Source of the DNA: Paenibacillus periandrae
GTDB lineage: Bacteria > Bacillota > Bacilli > Paenibacillales > NBRC-103111
Direction: 5' to 3'
Assembly: GCF_022458865.1 (NCBI RefSeq)
Contig: NZ_JAJNMU010000012.1
Span: forward strand, 240,234-304,233
DNA length: 64,000 nt
Shown here one piece after another: positions 62,792 to 64,000 of the stretch. Below the pieces are notes generated by a model. It was not told the DNA's origin, searched no databases, and saw only the letters and a list, made by a program, of their open reading frames with translations. The stretch's first letter is position 1. Each line of letters starts with the position of its first letter. Made by a program: the position numbers and the translations under genes.

Positions 62792-63900
62792 GAAAAGCAC
62801 AGGTTATCGGAATCAGTCTCGTTTTACTTGTTATCATCATCAGTGTTCTGGTCAAAACAGTGTGGATACCGGATCAGAACATGACTACTGGAAATTCACC
62901 AATGAGCAGCACTGTAGTCCTTAAAGGAATGATCGGCAGCGAGAAGGAGGCTTTGTTTGGGGATCCTGATTTTCAAAAGCTGGCGAAAACCAAATATGGG
63001 ATCACCCTGGACACTTTCAAGTCAGGATCATTGGAAATGACGGATGCACAGAAATTGAAAGATTATGATTTTGTTTTTCCAGCCAGCCAAACCGTCGTGG
63101 AGAAACTCAAGAGTCTTACCAAAATAACTGGAGCGGAAGAGGTATTCCGTACACCGCTTGTCTACTATAGCTGGGAGCGGGTGGTGCGTCCACTTCAGCA
63201 GCTGGGGATCGTCCAGCAGCAACCCGATCGTTCCCTATCTCTGGATAATAAACAGCTGCTGCAGCTCGTTATGGGCGATAAAAAATGGTCGGATATCGGT
63301 TTAACAGAGCTATACGGCCCCATTGTGGTCGATACCTCGGATCCGAAAAAATCCAACTCCGGCAACTCCTATGCCGCGATTGCTGCCGATGCCTTAATTG
63401 ACGGCCATATGATCACTCAAGCGTCTATTCCTGTAATAAAGAATGCAATTCAAACTATATTTGCCAAGTCGGGATTCAAAAAATCTTCGACAACCGAGCT
63501 GTTCGAGGAATATTTGAAAACAGGGGCTGGAAGCCATAAAATTATTGTCGGTTACGAGAGTGATGTCCTGTATTTTTCCAAGCAAAATCCCGAGGTTTGG
63601 AAGCAGCTGCAGCAAAGCGCCATGCCCCAAATGCTGTATCCCGCGCCAACTTTGTGGTCCGTTCATACCATTGTGCCTTTGAATGAGAAAGCGAGGGTGC
63701 TGATAGCTTTTCTAAAGGATGCCGAAGTACAAAAGCTGGCATGGGAGCGATACGGATTTCGTACGGGTGTAGTTGGCCATTCAACGGACATTTCAGTATT
63801 TGCTGTAGAGGGTCTAAGTGCCTCGATAGATAGAGTGATGCAGCTTCCCGATTATGAAACGATGGAAAAATTGCTATATAAAACGCACTTAAGATTATAA
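62788..63900 (+). CDS. Membrane-anchored extracellular solute-binding-like protein
   Basis: 370 residues. A single N-terminal helix (VIGISLVLLVIIISVLVKTVW) without a lipobox anchors a binding-protein-like domain: VLKGMIGSEKEALFGDPDFQ, the YYSWERVVRPLQQLG region and DVLYFSKQNPEV. It resembles the binding domain of the first gene of this operon, so both may dock the same ligand. ATG 62788 follows GGGAGG and overlaps the previous stop (ATGA). The last 100 bases of the window hold no further gene. Confidence 0.75.
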   Translation: MRKAQVIGISLVLLVIIISVLVKTVWIPDQNMTTGNSPMSSTVVLKGMIGSEKEALFGDPDFQKLAKTKYGITLDTFKSGSLEMTDAQKLKDYDFVFPASQTVVEKLKSLTKITGAEEVFRTPLVYYSWERVVRPLQQLGIVQQQPDRSLSLDNKQLLQLVMGDKKWSDIGLTELYGPIVVDTSDPKKSNSGNSYAAIAADALIDGHMITQASIPVIKNAIQTIFAKSGFKKSSTTELFEEYLKTGAGSHKIIVGYESDVLYFSKQNPEVWKQLQQSAMPQMLYPAPTLWSVHTIVPLNEKARVLIAFLKDAEVQKLAWERYGFRTGVVGHSTDISVFAVEGLSASIDRVMQLPDYETMEKLLYKTHLRL

Positions 63901-64000
63901 CCGAACGAGCAACCGATCGATGGTTTGCATAGGGTGCTTGTTGAGTCGTTTCATGAAGGCCGTGACATGAAGTCGAATGCGATAGAATTTGCTGAAAAAC

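Noticed and set aside
63905..63930. Imperfect palindrome GCAACCGATCGATGGTTTGC near the window end
   Set aside because: Arms are short and imperfect and there is no T-run or flanking gene to interpret it.

Overview
The window reads like a chromosome segment of a Gram-positive, spore-forming Bacillales bacterium, most likely Paenibacillus or a close relative (inference). Supporting signs are AGGAGG-type ribosome binding sites with frequent TTG and GTG starts, a T-box leader, S-layer homology (SLH) proteins, YesM/YesN-type sensors and regulators, LplB/LplC-type sugar permeases without a local ATPase, an ECF sigma factor with a Sigma_reg-type anti-sigma factor, and a BlaI/M56 pair. I saw no rRNA, tRNA or CRISPR array.

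Layout. 1-10 kb: a SWIM zinc-finger gene overlapping a gene cut by the window edge, a short GNAT, a secreted Ig-like protein with a dockerin-like tail, a flavin oxidoreductase, a GlcG-like protein, a MarR regulon (marR, a collapsed NmrA-like gene, a DUF1772 gene) with two matching operator sites, a T-box-controlled glutaminyl-tRNA synthetase and an NRDE protein. 10-16 kb: MerR, a PQQ-like/Big2/SLH surface protein, an ECF sigma/anti-sigma pair with its own promoter, and a hydrolase. 16-23 kb: a two-component-controlled sugar ABC importer (response regulator, binding protein, two permeases, histidine kinase). 23-31.5 kb: an AT-rich accessory island with a secreted nuclease, decayed terD-like and XRE genes, and an intact divergent set of DUF5131 (Gp37/Gp68) + TcmP against an HD-domain/GHKL-ATPase fusion.

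31.8-40 kb: AraC with a beta-propeller glycosidase, PadR with a hydrolase, arylamine N-acetyltransferase, a YgjP-like metallopeptidase, a TPR protein and a large STAND/LuxR regulator. 40.6-50.6 kb: an apparent oligogalacturonide-use locus (two permeases, binding protein, two PL22-type lyases flanking two Gfo/Idh/MocA dehydrogenases, and a membrane AraC regulator). 50.7-56.3 kb: Rrf2, BlaI/M56, an orphan methyltransferase-like gene, isochorismatase-family hydrolase, an SDR remnant, and a DUF2306/TetR divergent pair. 57-59.3 kb: a second PQQ-like/Big2/SLH protein. 59.4-64 kb: glutaminase, then a tightly coupled operon of a binding-protein/VWA lipoprotein, an XpaC-like protein and a membrane-anchored binding protein.

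The best candidate for an undescribed system is the 26.0-30.6 kb HD-GHKL / TcmP / DUF5131 set. Its gene content and its setting among decaying mobile-type genes suggest genome conflict or phage defence, but nothing in the sequence proves that function.
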